A stretch of DNA of 51,931 bases from Bryobacterales bacterium (lineage in GTDB: Bacteria > Acidobacteriota > Terriglobia > Bryobacterales > Bryobacteraceae), in contig JAEUQF010000158.1 in the NCBI GenBank assembly GCA_016789745.1, positions 1 to 51,931 on the forward strand. Direction: 5' to 3'. Position 1 is the first letter of the stretch. Every line of letters starts with the position of its first letter. The notes under the pieces are model-generated. The model was not told the DNA's origin, searched no databases, and saw only the letters and a program-made list of their open reading frames with translations. Both the position numbers and the translations under genes were made by a program. This document shows positions 27,595 through 35,937 of this stretch, one piece after another.

Positions 27595-28992
27595 TCACCC
27601 CTTCGGCAGCAGAGCCCGATGCCGCTCCAACTCCGCCTTCGCTTCCGGCTTTGCTGCCAGATTCGTGAACTCCTGCGGATCCTTGGCGTGGTCGTAGAGT
27701 TCCTCGAACGTCTCGCCGTTCGACTTCCACTGGATAAAGCGATAGCGGTCCGTCCGCACCGCACGGCCCAGAGTGGGGCCCGCGTTCAACTGCGTGTGCG
27801 CCTCTGTCTTGTGCGCCGCCTTCGCGTTATTCAACAGCGGCACCAGCGACTTGCCGTGCACCGAATGCGCCAGCGGCACGCCCGCCAACTCCGCCAGCGT
27901 CGGATAAAGATCCACCAACTCCGTCAAAGACCGCGTCGTCTGCCCGCGCTTCTTTCCTGGAGCCGAAATGATCAGCGGCACCTTCGCCGATTGCTCCATC
28001 AGGCTGCGCTTCTGCCAGAACGTGTGCTCGCCCAGATGCCACCCGTGATCGCTTTGGAACGTCACAATCGTGTTCTCCCGCAGCCCCAGCCGGTCCAATG
28101 CCTGCAGCACACGCCCCAACTGGTCGTCCATGAAGGAAATCGCGGCGAAGTAGCCACGCAACGCTTCCCGCACCTGGTCTTCGTTCATCCGCATGTTGTT
28201 CACGTTGTTGACTAGCGTCTTCAACACCAGCGCCGGAATGTCGTTCAGATCATCCGGCGGGTTCACGAACGGCTGAATCTTCGACAGAGGATACAGATCG
28301 AAAAACCGGCTCGGGGCGACGAACGGCACGTGCGGCCGCACAAATCCCAACCCCAAAAAGAACGGATCATCCCGATGCTTCTCCAGATGCGCGATGGCAC
28401 GGTTAGCGGCGTCAAAGTCTGCCTGCTCGGAAGGGTCCGGCGTAGATACATAATGCATCGCCACGCCCTGTCCGATATGCGGCGTGAGATTTTTGCCCTC
28501 GCCTTTCGAGTTCTGCTCCTTGCCCTGCGGACTGCCGTCGTGACTCCAGCTCTTAGGGTCCTGCCACCGGTTCGTGCCCACCGTACCCGGCACGCCCATG
28601 TGATACATCTTGCCTTCTCGAATCGCGGTGTAGCCGTTGTTCTTGAAAAGCTGTGGCAACGTGACCGTGTCAGGAATGAAGTCGCGGAAATCCGGCCCGT
28701 TCGACAACACACGGTTCGTATCCGGACGCAAGCCGGTCAGAAAGCTCGCCCGCGATGGGGCGCAGAGCGCATACTGGCAGTAAGCTCGGTCAAACCGTGT
28801 GCCCTGCCGCGCCAGCCGGTCCACGTTCGGCGATTGCACCAGCTTATGCCCATAGCAGCCCAGCGCCGTCGGAGATAGGTCGTCCGAGACAATGAACAGC
28901 ACGTTTGGCGGCCGGCGCTTCTGAGCGCTTACGTGAATGGCCGGGGCAGCAACTGCGGCAGCGGTGGTGGTTAGGAAGTGGCGTCTCGTCAT
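27595..28992 (-). CDS. Sulfatase (Tat-exported, iduronate-2-sulfatase-like)
   Basis: Formylglycine-dependent arylsulfatase-family enzyme of 465 residues that removes sulfate esters from glycans or other substrates in the periplasm. ATG 28992 is chosen because a twin-arginine signal follows (MTRRHFLTTTAAAVAAPA). Metal-binding aspartates lie in FIVSDDL (D37, D38). The modified cysteine is C77 in CAPSRASFLTG, matching CxPSR. FQSDHGWHLGEH further on supplies the second metal-site residues and supports the iduronate-2-sulfatase-like branch. No sulfatase-modifying enzyme gene lies in the window. It starts 10 bases after the exonuclease III gene and may be co-transcribed with it despite the unrelated function. 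Confidence 0.92.
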   Translation of the reverse strand: MTRRHFLTTTAAAVAAPAIHVSAQKRRPPNVLFIVSDDLSPTALGCYGHKLVQSPNVDRLARQGTRFDRAYCQYALCAPSRASFLTGLRPDTNRVLSNGPDFRDFIPDTVTLPQLFKNNGYTAIREGKMYHMGVPGTVGTNRWQDPKSWSHDGSPQGKEQNSKGEGKNLTPHIGQGVAMHYVSTPDPSEQADFDAANRAIAHLEKHRDDPFFLGLGFVRPHVPFVAPSRFFDLYPLSKIQPFVNPPDDLNDIPALVLKTLVNNVNNMRMNEDQVREALRGYFAAISFMDDQLGRVLQALDRLGLRENTIVTFQSDHGWHLGEHTFWQKRSLMEQSAKVPLIISAPGKKRGQTTRSLTELVDLYPTLAELAGVPLAHSVHGKSLVPLLNNAKAAHKTEAHTQLNAGPTLGRAVRTDRYRFIQWKSNGETFEELYDHAKDPQEFTNLAAKPEAKAELERHRALLPKG

Positions 28993-29002
28993 AGAGCGGA
29001 GT

Positions 29003-29773
29003 TCAGTCGTTGAACTCCGCCCATAGTACCGTATGATCCGATGCGCCGCCGGCACGCCGCGGCTCCAGGTCTACATCGATCGCTTTGCACCGCGCCGCTA
29101 ACGCCGGCGTCGCCAGAATGTGATCAATGCGCCAGCCCCAGTTATGATCAAACGCGTTGCGGAAGTAATCCCAATACGTGTACTGCACGCGGTCCGGGTG
29201 CAACTGCCGGAACAGATCCACAAAACCCCACGCCCGCGCGTTCTCAAACGCCTCACGCGCGTCAATATGAAAATCCGGGTCATTCACGCGCTTGTCCGCA
29301 TGATAGACATCCATGGGCTGCGGGGCCACGTTCAGATCGCCCGTCCAGATCGCCGGCTGCAGCGGATCCAGGTGCTCCTGAAAATAACGCCGGATGCGCC
29401 AGAACCACTCCAGCTTGTACGTGTACTTCTCTGACGTGATCTTGAAGCCCTGCGGCACATACGTGTTCAGAATCGGCACCCCGTTGATCACCGTGTGCAG
29501 CATGCGGGTGTCTTCGCTGTCCGGCCCCTCCGTCATCCCGTGCCGCACGAACTCCGGCTTCGTCAGGCTTACCGTCGCCACCCCGTTATAGCTCTTCTCG
29601 CCGCGAAACGTCGCATGATATCCCGCCGCCTCAAACGCCAGAATCGGGAACTCATGATCCTGCACTTTGGTCTCCTGCAGGCACAAGACATCCGGCTTAT
29701 GCAGGGCCAGCCAGTCCAGCACCAAGGGCAGGCGGCGGCGGACGGAGTTGATGTTCCAAGTAGCGATCTTCAT
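29003..29773 (-). CDS. xth: Exodeoxyribonuclease III / AP endonuclease
   Basis: Exonuclease III family enzyme of 256 residues, for base-excision repair at abasic sites in the cytosol. I choose ATG 29773 (MKIATWNINSVRRRLP) as it matches the standard start; longer in-frame starts cross an inverted repeat and add unrelated sequence. Conserved residues are N7 in TWNINS, E34 in CLQETK, the GDLNVAP motif, the DHNWGWRIDHILAT segment with its catalytic-loop aspartate, and the closing SDHTVLWAEF. It is full length. The sulfatase gene follows after 10 bases. The start codon is embedded in a 13-bp inverted repeat. Confidence 0.93.
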   Translation of the reverse strand: MKIATWNINSVRRRLPLVLDWLALHKPDVLCLQETKVQDHEFPILAFEAAGYHATFRGEKSYNGVATVSLTKPEFVRHGMTEGPDSEDTRMLHTVINGVPILNTYVPQGFKITSEKYTYKLEWFWRIRRYFQEHLDPLQPAIWTGDLNVAPQPMDVYHADKRVNDPDFHIDAREAFENARAWGFVDLFRQLHPDRVQYTYWDYFRNAFDHNWGWRIDHILATPALAARCKAIDVDLEPRRAGGASDHTVLWAEFND

Positions 29774-29812
29774 GCGGAGGGCGATCTCTAATTGTACCCT
29801 CGCCCTCCGCAT
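29772..29812 (-). promoter_or_regulatory. 13-bp inverted repeat around the xth -10 box and start codon
   Basis: ATGCGGAGGGCGA (29772-29784) is the exact reverse complement of TCGCCCTCCGCAT (29800-29812), with a 15-base spacer. Read toward xth, the spacer carries TACAAT (29796-29791), a good -10 box 17 bases before the ATG, but I see no clear -35. The arms flank the -10 and one covers the start codon. It could therefore be a repressor operator, or an RNA hairpin hiding the start codon in transcripts that begin farther upstream. Confidence 0.5.
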
Positions 29813-29868
29813 CGTTCTTTCATGAAACCCTGCGCTCAAAAAGCAACGCAGGCTCGTCAACCAGGTTT

Positions 29869-32800
29869 CTAAAATTCCAACTTCAACGCTAACTGCAAGC
29901 TTCGGTTCTCACCCACAGTCGACGTGATGCGCCCCGCCGTGGGCGAGCCGATGCTCGCGTTCGGGAAGCCGAAATACGGAGTGTTGAACAGATTGTAGGC
30001 TTCGAAGCGGAACTGCGCGTTCAGCCGGTTATCCGGACCGAAACGGTTGTTCTTCACAAACGACGTGTCGAAGTTAACGTTACCCGGCGAATACAGAATG
30101 CCGCGACCCGCATTGCCATACGTGAACGCAGGCGGTGCCGCAAAGCAGCCCGGATCATACCAGCGGTCCGGCGTAGGATTGTCCAGCTTGCCGTTGCAGG
30201 TGCGGTTCGGCCAGCTCGGCGCGCCATTGTTCACACCGGCCGCCAGACCCATCGTGAACGGCCGCCCCGTCGTCAACGTCGTGATGCCGCTCATCTGCCA
30301 GCCGCCCACCACGTTGTTCACCAGCTTGTTGCTGCTCGGCCGCTTCGACCCCTTGCCGAACGGCAGATCCCACACATAGCTGATCACCGCGCGATGCCGC
30401 ACGTCAAAGCCCGACGGCCCGCGGTTGCAGTCCAAACATGTCACCGTCTGCGGACCGCCCGACGCACCGCCGCCCGAACCCACTGAGCCCGTATAGTCCA
30501 GCGACTTGCCCCACGTGTACGCCGCCAAGAACTGCAGGCCGTTCTCATACCGCTTGGTCGCCTTCAACTGCAGCGAGTGGAACGACGACCGCCCGCGCCA
30601 ATCAACATAGAAGACATTCGGAATGTTGTTCAACGGCTGGATCAAACGCCGCGGTGCCAGCGCCCCCGGCCCCGGCTGCACTTCATTCGGGTTATACGAG
30701 AACGCCAGGTTCATCCCCGTGGAACCCGCGTAATCCGCCTCGATCATCAAAGACTGCGTAATCTGCCGCTGCAGGTTCGCCGTCCACGTCTGCATGTACG
30801 GCGTGCGATTCTCCAGCGAATGCCCGTTCAATCGCGGCGCCGGGCTCAGCGCATTGATCTCGGCCGCCGTCCGCGGCTTCACCGCCTGCGGCAGCGGGAA
30901 CGGATTGTCGATCGTCGCAACCCCCGACATCGACGTCGGGAAGTCCGGGAATGCCAGCGACTGCGTGAAGAACAGCGGTACATTCAACCCGATCTGCCCG
31001 TTCGCCGTCACCGGATCCGGGAAGTACACCAGGCTATAGCCAGCCCGGAAGATCGTCTTGCCGCTGCCCGTGATGTCATAGGCCATGCCGATACGCGGTC
31101 CGAAATTGCGCCAGTTCGTAACCTTACCGGCCGACGGGCTAACCCCGTCTTCGCCCGCGTAAATCATACGCCGCCCGGCAAGATCAAAGTTGGGCAGCCG
31201 GTTCCGCACCTCGGTCTCCGGCCGGAACACCTCATGACGAACGCCCAGGTTCAGCGTGAAGCGGCGGCTCACTTTGATGTCGTCCTGGAAGTAGAACGAG
31301 TTCTCCCAAATATTCAGGTAGAACGGCTCAAACACGCCCGATCGCGCACCACTGTTCATAAACCCGGTCAACAGCGTCGCCAGCCCGAAGCCGCTCGTGG
31401 CCGGGCTTTGCGGGTTGTTCGTGAACGCCCGCGTAAAGTTCATGTTGCCGCGCACGGCTTCATTCACAAACGGCTGCGCCCGCCGCTGCACAATGTGCCA
31501 GCCAAACTTCAGCGTCTGCTTGCCGATCGTCCAGTTCCACGCACTGTCCAACTGGTAGTGCGTCTGCAGCGGATTCACCGGCAGGAACGCCGGACCGCCC
31601 GACAACCCCGTGATGTCGGTAACGTTGATCGTCGGGATACCGGACGACTGGCGGTTCAGGTTGATGTTCCGAATCCCCAGCGATGTCGCCGCGTTGATCC
31701 CAATGTCCTGCTGCGTCGTCAACGGATTCGTCCGCGCAAAGCCGGCGCGAAACTCATGCAGCAGATTCGGCTTGAACACATGCGTCCAGTTGAACGCCGC
31801 TCCCTGCGTCGTCAGCGTCGTGTCCTGCAGGCCCGCTACGAATGGCCCCAGCGTGAAGCGCGACGCCGCATCGGCCGGAGTCGGCAGACAGCAGTTCGCC
31901 TGCCCCTGCGGCGCCGTCAGATTGTAAGCGTTGTACGTGTAGCGGAAAAACAGGCTGTCCTTCGTGCTGATCGTCTGGTCAATGCGGCCCGTATACACGT
32001 TGTCCGCTACTTCCCGGTTCGGCACAGAAATGTAGTTGTCGAACAGCCCGTTGTTGCGCCCGGGCGCATTCGGCAGCGGGTAGATGCTCGCCACATTCCG
32101 CCCCACCGGGTTGATCGCGGCAGCGGGCATGATGTTGTTCGGATACGGATCTCGAATCGTCCGCCCGTCCACCGTGCGCGTCGTCAGCGGATCGAAGATC
32201 TGCAGATTCGCGTCCCGCAGCAGTTGCGAGAAGTCCCCAACTCGCGTCTGCGCCGTCGGTACCGTGTTCACCGTCGCAATCCCGCGCCCGGACCGCAGCC
32301 CCGCGTAGTCGAAGAAGAAGAACGTGCGGTTCTTGCCGTTATACAGTTTCGGAATGATCACTGGACCGCCAATCGCCACCCCGAACTGATTCTGCCGGAA
32401 CACCGGCTTGCGCTGGTTCGCTGGCGCGAACACGTTCCGCGCATCCAGCACATGGTTGCGGTGGAACTCGAAAACGTTCCCGTGAAAATCATTCGACCCC
32501 GACTGCGTCGACACCGACACCACACCGGCGCCGCGTCCAAACTCCGCCGAGAAAACGCCCGTCAGCGTCTTAAACTCGCGCACCGACTCCACCGTCGGCG
32601 CCACCATCACCGTGTTGAACGTAAATTCGTTGTTGTCGATACCGTCCACGAGCCAGGCGTTCGTGTTCGCACGACTGCCCAGGGCGTTGAAGTTCGACGG
32701 ACCTCGCGGATTGAAGGTCGAGGCCCCCGACAGGTTCTCCCCCGCCTGCCCTGGCGTCACGCCCGGGTTCAGATACACCAACTGCGCGAAGTTGCGGCCA

Positions 32801-33243
32801 TTCAACGGGAGTTCCCGCACCGCGCGCGTCCCGATCACTTCCCCCAACTCCGCCGATTCGGACCGCACCAGCGGCGCCGCCGCCGTCACTTCAATCGTCT
32901 CGCTCACGTTGCCCACGGCGAGTTGAAAGTCCGTTCGAGCCTTCTGGTCCACTTCCAGCGGCAGATTCTGGACCAGCCCCTTCTTGAAGCCTTCCTTCTC
33001 GACACTGACGCTGTAGACCCCGGGAACCAGAAACGGAACGTTATAGTTCCCGCTCTCGTCGGTGGTCGACTTTGTCACCGTATTCTTGTTGATCTCGGTG
33101 ATGGTGACTTCCGCGCCGCTGATCGCGGCGCCGGAAGTATCGGAAACGGTACCCAGAATCGTGCCCGTAGTAACCTGGCCGGGCAGCAGCGAAACATTCA
33201 GCAACAGCGCGCACCCGAGCGCACACAAGTAGCGTAGAAACAT
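29869..33243 (-). CDS. TonB-dependent receptor (fourth)
   Basis: Outer-membrane receptor of 1124 residues. It has a signal peptide (MFLRYLCALGCALLLNVSLL, then PGQ), then a carboxypeptidase-regulatory/Cna-B domain (about 27-112; GTILGTVSDTSGAAISGAEV onward). The plug shows LPLNGRNFAQLVYLNPG and GVFSAEFGRGAGVVS, and the barrel ends LALKLEF. This subtype, with the LPLNGRNF phrase, is the commonest large receptor family in Acidobacteria and is distinct from the tandem pair at 5132-12828. GGGG precedes the ATG. A weak hairpin 17-42 bases past the stop (CCTGCG/CGCAGG at 29829-29852) may end the transcript before xth. The substrate is unknown. Confidence 0.9.
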   Translation of the reverse strand: MFLRYLCALGCALLLNVSLLPGQVTTGTILGTVSDTSGAAISGAEVTITEINKNTVTKSTTDESGNYNVPFLVPGVYSVSVEKEGFKKGLVQNLPLEVDQKARTDFQLAVGNVSETIEVTAAAPLVRSESAELGEVIGTRAVRELPLNGRNFAQLVYLNPGVTPGQAGENLSGASTFNPRGPSNFNALGSRANTNAWLVDGIDNNEFTFNTVMVAPTVESVREFKTLTGVFSAEFGRGAGVVSVSTQSGSNDFHGNVFEFHRNHVLDARNVFAPANQRKPVFRQNQFGVAIGGPVIIPKLYNGKNRTFFFFDYAGLRSGRGIATVNTVPTAQTRVGDFSQLLRDANLQIFDPLTTRTVDGRTIRDPYPNNIMPAAAINPVGRNVASIYPLPNAPGRNNGLFDNYISVPNREVADNVYTGRIDQTISTKDSLFFRYTYNAYNLTAPQGQANCCLPTPADAASRFTLGPFVAGLQDTTLTTQGAAFNWTHVFKPNLLHEFRAGFARTNPLTTQQDIGINAATSLGIRNINLNRQSSGIPTINVTDITGLSGGPAFLPVNPLQTHYQLDSAWNWTIGKQTLKFGWHIVQRRAQPFVNEAVRGNMNFTRAFTNNPQSPATSGFGLATLLTGFMNSGARSGVFEPFYLNIWENSFYFQDDIKVSRRFTLNLGVRHEVFRPETEVRNRLPNFDLAGRRMIYAGEDGVSPSAGKVTNWRNFGPRIGMAYDITGSGKTIFRAGYSLVYFPDPVTANGQIGLNVPLFFTQSLAFPDFPTSMSGVATIDNPFPLPQAVKPRTAAEINALSPAPRLNGHSLENRTPYMQTWTANLQRQITQSLMIEADYAGSTGMNLAFSYNPNEVQPGPGALAPRRLIQPLNNIPNVFYVDWRGRSSFHSLQLKATKRYENGLQFLAAYTWGKSLDYTGSVGSGGGASGGPQTVTCLDCNRGPSGFDVRHRAVISYVWDLPFGKGSKRPSSNKLVNNVVGGWQMSGITTLTTGRPFTMGLAAGVNNGAPSWPNRTCNGKLDNPTPDRWYDPGCFAAPPAFTYGNAGRGILYSPGNVNFDTSFVKNNRFGPDNRLNAQFRFEAYNLFNTPYFGFPNASIGSPTAGRITSTVGENRSLQLALKLEF

Positions 33244-33365
33244 GGTAACCCCTTGAGACAGTTACAGACGATACTGAACATGAATGTAACGCAAACCAGC
33301 GAAGCTCGTAAATCGAAAGTTTCGAAGATTTCGTTCGACTATCTAAAAGTACGCCAAGCGCGCAC

Positions 33366-33401
33366 AAAAAAGATGGCCCGGGAACGAGGGCGCCCCGGGC
33401 C
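33366..33401 (-). terminator. Rho-independent terminator of ahpC-ahpD
   Basis: On the minus strand, an 8-bp GC stem (GGCCCGGG with CCCGGGCC, 33375-33382 and 33394-33401) with an 11-base loop is followed by ATC and six T residues (33371-33366). It lies 37 bases after the ahpD stop and has the full canonical form. Confidence 0.85.
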
Positions 33402-33437
33402 GTAGGTCGCACGATTGAGGAGAAAAATGAAACCAGC

Positions 33438-33980
33438 TTAGGCCATCGCGGCCACAGGAGCCGGCGCCGTAGCGAGAACCGTGCCAATCGCCTGCACAAC
33501 CGAGGCGATCCGCACCGCGGCAGCAACCTGGTCGTCGCTGACGCCCTTCTCGCGCACCACGTTCTCATGCGCCGCGACGCACTTATTGCAGCCATTGATG
33601 GCCGAAACGGCCAGGCACCACAACTCGAACTCCGCGGCGTCGCAGCCGTGCGTCCGCAGGCCGTTCATCCGCAGACGGGCCGGCATGGTGGCAAAACGCT
33701 CATTGCCGGTAAGGTGATGAAAGCGGTACCACACATTGTTCATGGCCATGATGGAAGCAGCTGTGCGGGCTCCTTCGATCACCTGCTCACTCACATGCTT
33801 GGCGGCTTCCGCGGTGACGGCATCCAACAACGCGGGGTTCTTCGCCGCCAGCGCGCAGGACACCGCCGTCCCCCACAACTGTCCCGGTGTCAGCTCGGTT
33901 TGCCGGAGCACGCTGGACAGATTCAGCTTGAGATCTTTGGCGTATCCGGGAAGGGAGTCGGCCAATTGTTCCAGAGTCAT
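33438..33980 (-). CDS. ahpD: Alkyl hydroperoxidase D (AhpD-like)
   Basis: Carboxymuconolactone decarboxylase/AhpD-family thiol protein of 180 residues that reduces oxidised AhpC. The start is ATG 33980 (MTLEQLADSLPGYAKDLKLN). The active-site motif is CNKC with downstream histidine: C131, C134 and H138 in GCNKCVAAHE, preceded by E119 in the AEFELW region, as in AhpD. It follows ahpC after 29 bases in the same transcript and is followed by a strong terminator. With C165 of AhpC as recipient, this is the AhpC/AhpD type of peroxidase that needs no AhpF. Confidence 0.92.
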   Translation of the reverse strand: MTLEQLADSLPGYAKDLKLNLSSVLRQTELTPGQLWGTAVSCALAAKNPALLDAVTAEAAKHVSEQVIEGARTAASIMAMNNVWYRFHHLTGNERFATMPARLRMNGLRTHGCDAAEFELWCLAVSAINGCNKCVAAHENVVREKGVSDDQVAAAVRIASVVQAIGTVLATAPAPVAAMA

Positions 33981-34009
33981 GATGGTGCTGCTTTCTTCCT
34001 TTCCAATCC

Positions 34010-34546
34010 TTAAACGTGGAGCGTGTCCTGGCCCTTCTGCCAGTTGCACGGGCACAGCTCATCGGTCTGCAGCGCGTCCAACACGCGGAGCACCTCTTCC
34101 GGGTTGCGGCCGACGCTCAGATCCGTGACGTAGATGAAGCGGGTGATCCCATCCGGATCCACCACGAACGTGGCGCGTTGCGAAACACCAGCGCCCGGGT
34201 CCAGAATGCCGCACGCCTGGCTCAGCTCACGCTTGATATCGGCCAGCATCGGGAACGGGAGATCCTTCAGGTCCGGGTGATTGTTGCGCCAGGCCAGGTG
34301 CACGAACTCCGAGTCCACGCTGGCGCCCAGCACCTGCGCATCACGGTCGGCGAATTCCTTGTTCAGCTTGCCGAAAGCGGCGATTTCCGTCGGGCACACA
34401 AACGTGAAATCCTTCGGCCAGAAAAAGATGACCTTCCACTTACCGGCATAATCTTTATCGGTGATCGTGGCAAAGGCTTTGTTCTTATCAAGGCTCACGG
34501 TGGCGGTGAGCGAGAACGAGGGGAACGGCTGTCCAATCTGAATCAT
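34010..34546 (-). CDS. ahpC: Alkyl hydroperoxide reductase C (2-Cys peroxiredoxin)
   Basis: Typical 2-Cys peroxiredoxin of 178 residues that reduces hydrogen peroxide and organic hydroperoxides in the cytosol. The peroxidatic cysteine is C51 in DFTFVCPTEI and the resolving cysteine is C165 in DELCPCNW; C167 is an extra thiol, as in AhpD-dependent AhpC proteins. The start is ATG 34546 (MIQIGQPFPSFSL). No ribosome site precedes it. A TATCCT -10-like box (34558-34553) ends 6 bases before the ATG, so the message may be leaderless. An OxyR-type operator lies just upstream of the -35 position. ahpD follows directly and oxyR is divergent. Confidence 0.93.
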   Translation of the reverse strand: MIQIGQPFPSFSLTATVSLDKNKAFATITDKDYAGKWKVIFFWPKDFTFVCPTEIAAFGKLNKEFADRDAQVLGASVDSEFVHLAWRNNHPDLKDLPFPMLADIKRELSQACGILDPGAGVSQRATFVVDPDGITRFIYVTDLSVGRNPEEVLRVLDALQTDELCPCNWQKGQDTLHV

Positions 34547-34582
34547 GTTTAGAGGATAGCGGGGCGGCGGGGCGGATGGGAA

Positions 34583-34619
34583 GAGCCGGCCCGCTATGCC
34601 TCCCATAGGCGCCGCCTAT
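34583..34619. promoter_or_regulatory. OxyR operator between ahpC and oxyR
   Basis: Read from oxyR toward ahpC, the site is ATAG-N7-CTAT-N7-ATAG-N7-GCTC. Three of the four tetranucleotides match the known E. coli OxyR consensus (ATAG-N7-CTAT repeated with N7) at exact spacing; only the last half-site is degenerate. The core CCATAGGCG-C-CGCCTATGG (34603-34621) is a perfect 9-bp palindrome. The block ends just upstream of the predicted ahpC -35 position (34576-34581), the usual place for OxyR activation. It also covers the -35 region of oxyR, which would give autorepression. Confidence 0.8.
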
Positions 34620-34629
34620 GGATCTGCGG

Positions 34630-34635
34630 TATAAG
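34630..34635 (+). promoter_or_regulatory. Predicted -10 box of oxyR
   Basis: TATAAG lies 7 bases before the GTG start at 34643. The matching -35 position (about 34607-34612) falls inside the OxyR operator, so bound OxyR should block this promoter. The spacing leaves almost no leader RNA. Confidence 0.45.
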
Positions 34636-34642
34636 CAAGGGT

Positions 34643-35536
34643 GTGGAGCTCTACCAACTACGCTACTTTGCCGCCGTGGCCCGCGCCGGCAGCTTCACCC
34701 GGGCCGCCGAAAGCGAGGGCGTCACCCAACCTTCCCTTTCCGAAGGCATCCGCCGCCTCGAAGAGGAACTTGGTACCCCGCTCCTCGAACGCCTTGGCCG
34801 CACCGTCCGCCTCACCGAAGCCGGTGAGCGCTTGCTGCCCCACGCCCAACAGGTGTTACGCGAGGTCGCGCAGGTCCGCCGCATCGGCCGCGCCGAGTCT
34901 GGCACACAGCCCGGCGGCAAGCTCGTCGTCGGCTGTATCCCCACCATTACGCCATACCTGCTAGCGCCCCACCTCGCCGACTTCCTCGTGAGGTTCCCGG
35001 AGGTTGACCTGCAATTGCACGAGCACCTCACCGCGCGCCTCCTGGAACGCCTACAGGACGGTGAAATCCAACTGGCGGTCCTCGCGCTCCCCATCAAGAA
35101 GCCTGAGATCGTCGTCAGCGAGATCCTCCGCGAACCCCTGCTCCTGGCCGTCTCCAAACAACACGCGCTGGCCCGCAAGCCCCAGGCCCGCCTCCAGGAA
35201 ATCGGCGGTGAGGATGCCCTGCTCCTACGCGAGGGACACTGCTTCCGTCAGGATGTCCTCAGCGTCTGCCAGAAAGCCCGCGTGATCCTCAGCGGACGCT
35301 TCGAGAGCGACCACCTCACTACGATCATCTCCCTGGCCGCCGGTGGATTCGGCATCGGCATCATCCCCGCGATGGCAGCCTCCCACGCCGCCGATTGCGC
35401 GCTGCTGCCCCTCCATCCCCCAGGCGAACGCCGCATCGGCTATGCCCGCGTCCGCAACCACCACGCCACCCCCGCCGAGCGCGCGTTCCTGACGTGGTTA
35501 CGCGGCTTGGCCACACGGCGGAAGGAAACGCAATAG
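34643..35536 (+). CDS. oxyR: OxyR-type LysR-family peroxide sensor
   Basis: LysR-type regulator of 297 residues. An N-terminal helix-turn-helix (1-62; YFAAVARAGSFTRAAESEGV, TQPSLSEGIRRLEEELG) is followed by a periplasmic-binding-like sensor domain. The redox pair of OxyR is present: C200 in LLLREGHC and C209 in DVLSVC, with the same eight-residue spacing as C199 and C208 of E. coli OxyR. This separates it from generic LysR proteins. The start is GTG 34643. It is divergent from ahpC-ahpD, with an OxyR operator in the 96-base gap. It should sense hydrogen peroxide by disulfide formation and activate ahpCD. Confidence 0.9.
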   Translation: MELYQLRYFAAVARAGSFTRAAESEGVTQPSLSEGIRRLEEELGTPLLERLGRTVRLTEAGERLLPHAQQVLREVAQVRRIGRAESGTQPGGKLVVGCIPTITPYLLAPHLADFLVRFPEVDLQLHEHLTARLLERLQDGEIQLAVLALPIKKPEIVVSEILREPLLLAVSKQHALARKPQARLQEIGGEDALLLREGHCFRQDVLSVCQKARVILSGRFESDHLTTIISLAAGGFGIGIIPAMAASHAADCALLPLHPPGERRIGYARVRNHHATPAERAFLTWLRGLATRRKETQ

Positions 35537-35625
35537 CCTGGCGTTTCCTAACACTCCATAGCACCTGTGTGGATGCCCAAGGCCGATGCGACGGGGCTGG
35601 CTCCGGAGAAATCGGCTAAAAACGT

Positions 35626-35651
35626 CCCCCGGTGCGTTACCGTGCCGGGGG
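35626..35651 (+). terminator. GC hairpin downstream of oxyR
   Basis: CCCCCGG (35626-35632) pairs with CCGGGGG (35645-35651) over a 12-base loop, about 90 bases after the oxyR stop. On the plus strand only TTCGTGTGTTTG follows. It is a possible terminator for oxyR, of uncertain strength. Confidence 0.35.
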
Positions 35652-35937
35652 ATTCGTGTGTTTGCCCTCAGCGCCGTGGCCCATTTCTTTGGTGATGCCT
35701 CTGAGCGGAGGCCTTGGGCCATCCAATGCGAAAAGCCGCCCGCAGGGCGCTCCAACTGGTATCGCCACGCAATGCCACTGTACGGCTCACAGTTAGAGAA
35801 ACTCACCGGCAACCAGTCTGAGAATGAGGAGGGGAAAGATCTTAACCCATTCCAAGATGGCTGATTTCGGCTGAACGCTCTATGCGACTTCTTCCTGGCT
35901 TTGGAGGGGGGCTGGACGAAAGACTGGACAAACTGGG
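35652..35937. other. Intergenic stretch without recognisable gene
   Basis: Together with 35537-35625 this forms about 400 bases between oxyR and the pentapeptide remnant with no convincing gene. Short open frames exist on both strands, but none has a ribosome site, a known motif or a normal amino-acid mix. No tRNA, IS end or direct repeat was seen. Confidence 0.5.

Noticed and set aside
30577..33237. Long plus-strand open frame opposite the fourth TonB receptor
   Set aside because: Very arginine-rich and without motifs; a composition shadow of the minus-strand receptor.
34010..35536. Generic LysR/peroxiredoxin pair without specific assignment
   Set aside because: The two spaced cysteines, the CPTE and CPCNW motifs, the adjacent AhpD and the operator support the specific OxyR/AhpC/AhpD reading.
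35498..35864. Short open frames on both strands after oxyR
   Set aside because: No ribosome site, motif or consistent codon use; the opposite-strand frames overlap each other and oxyR.
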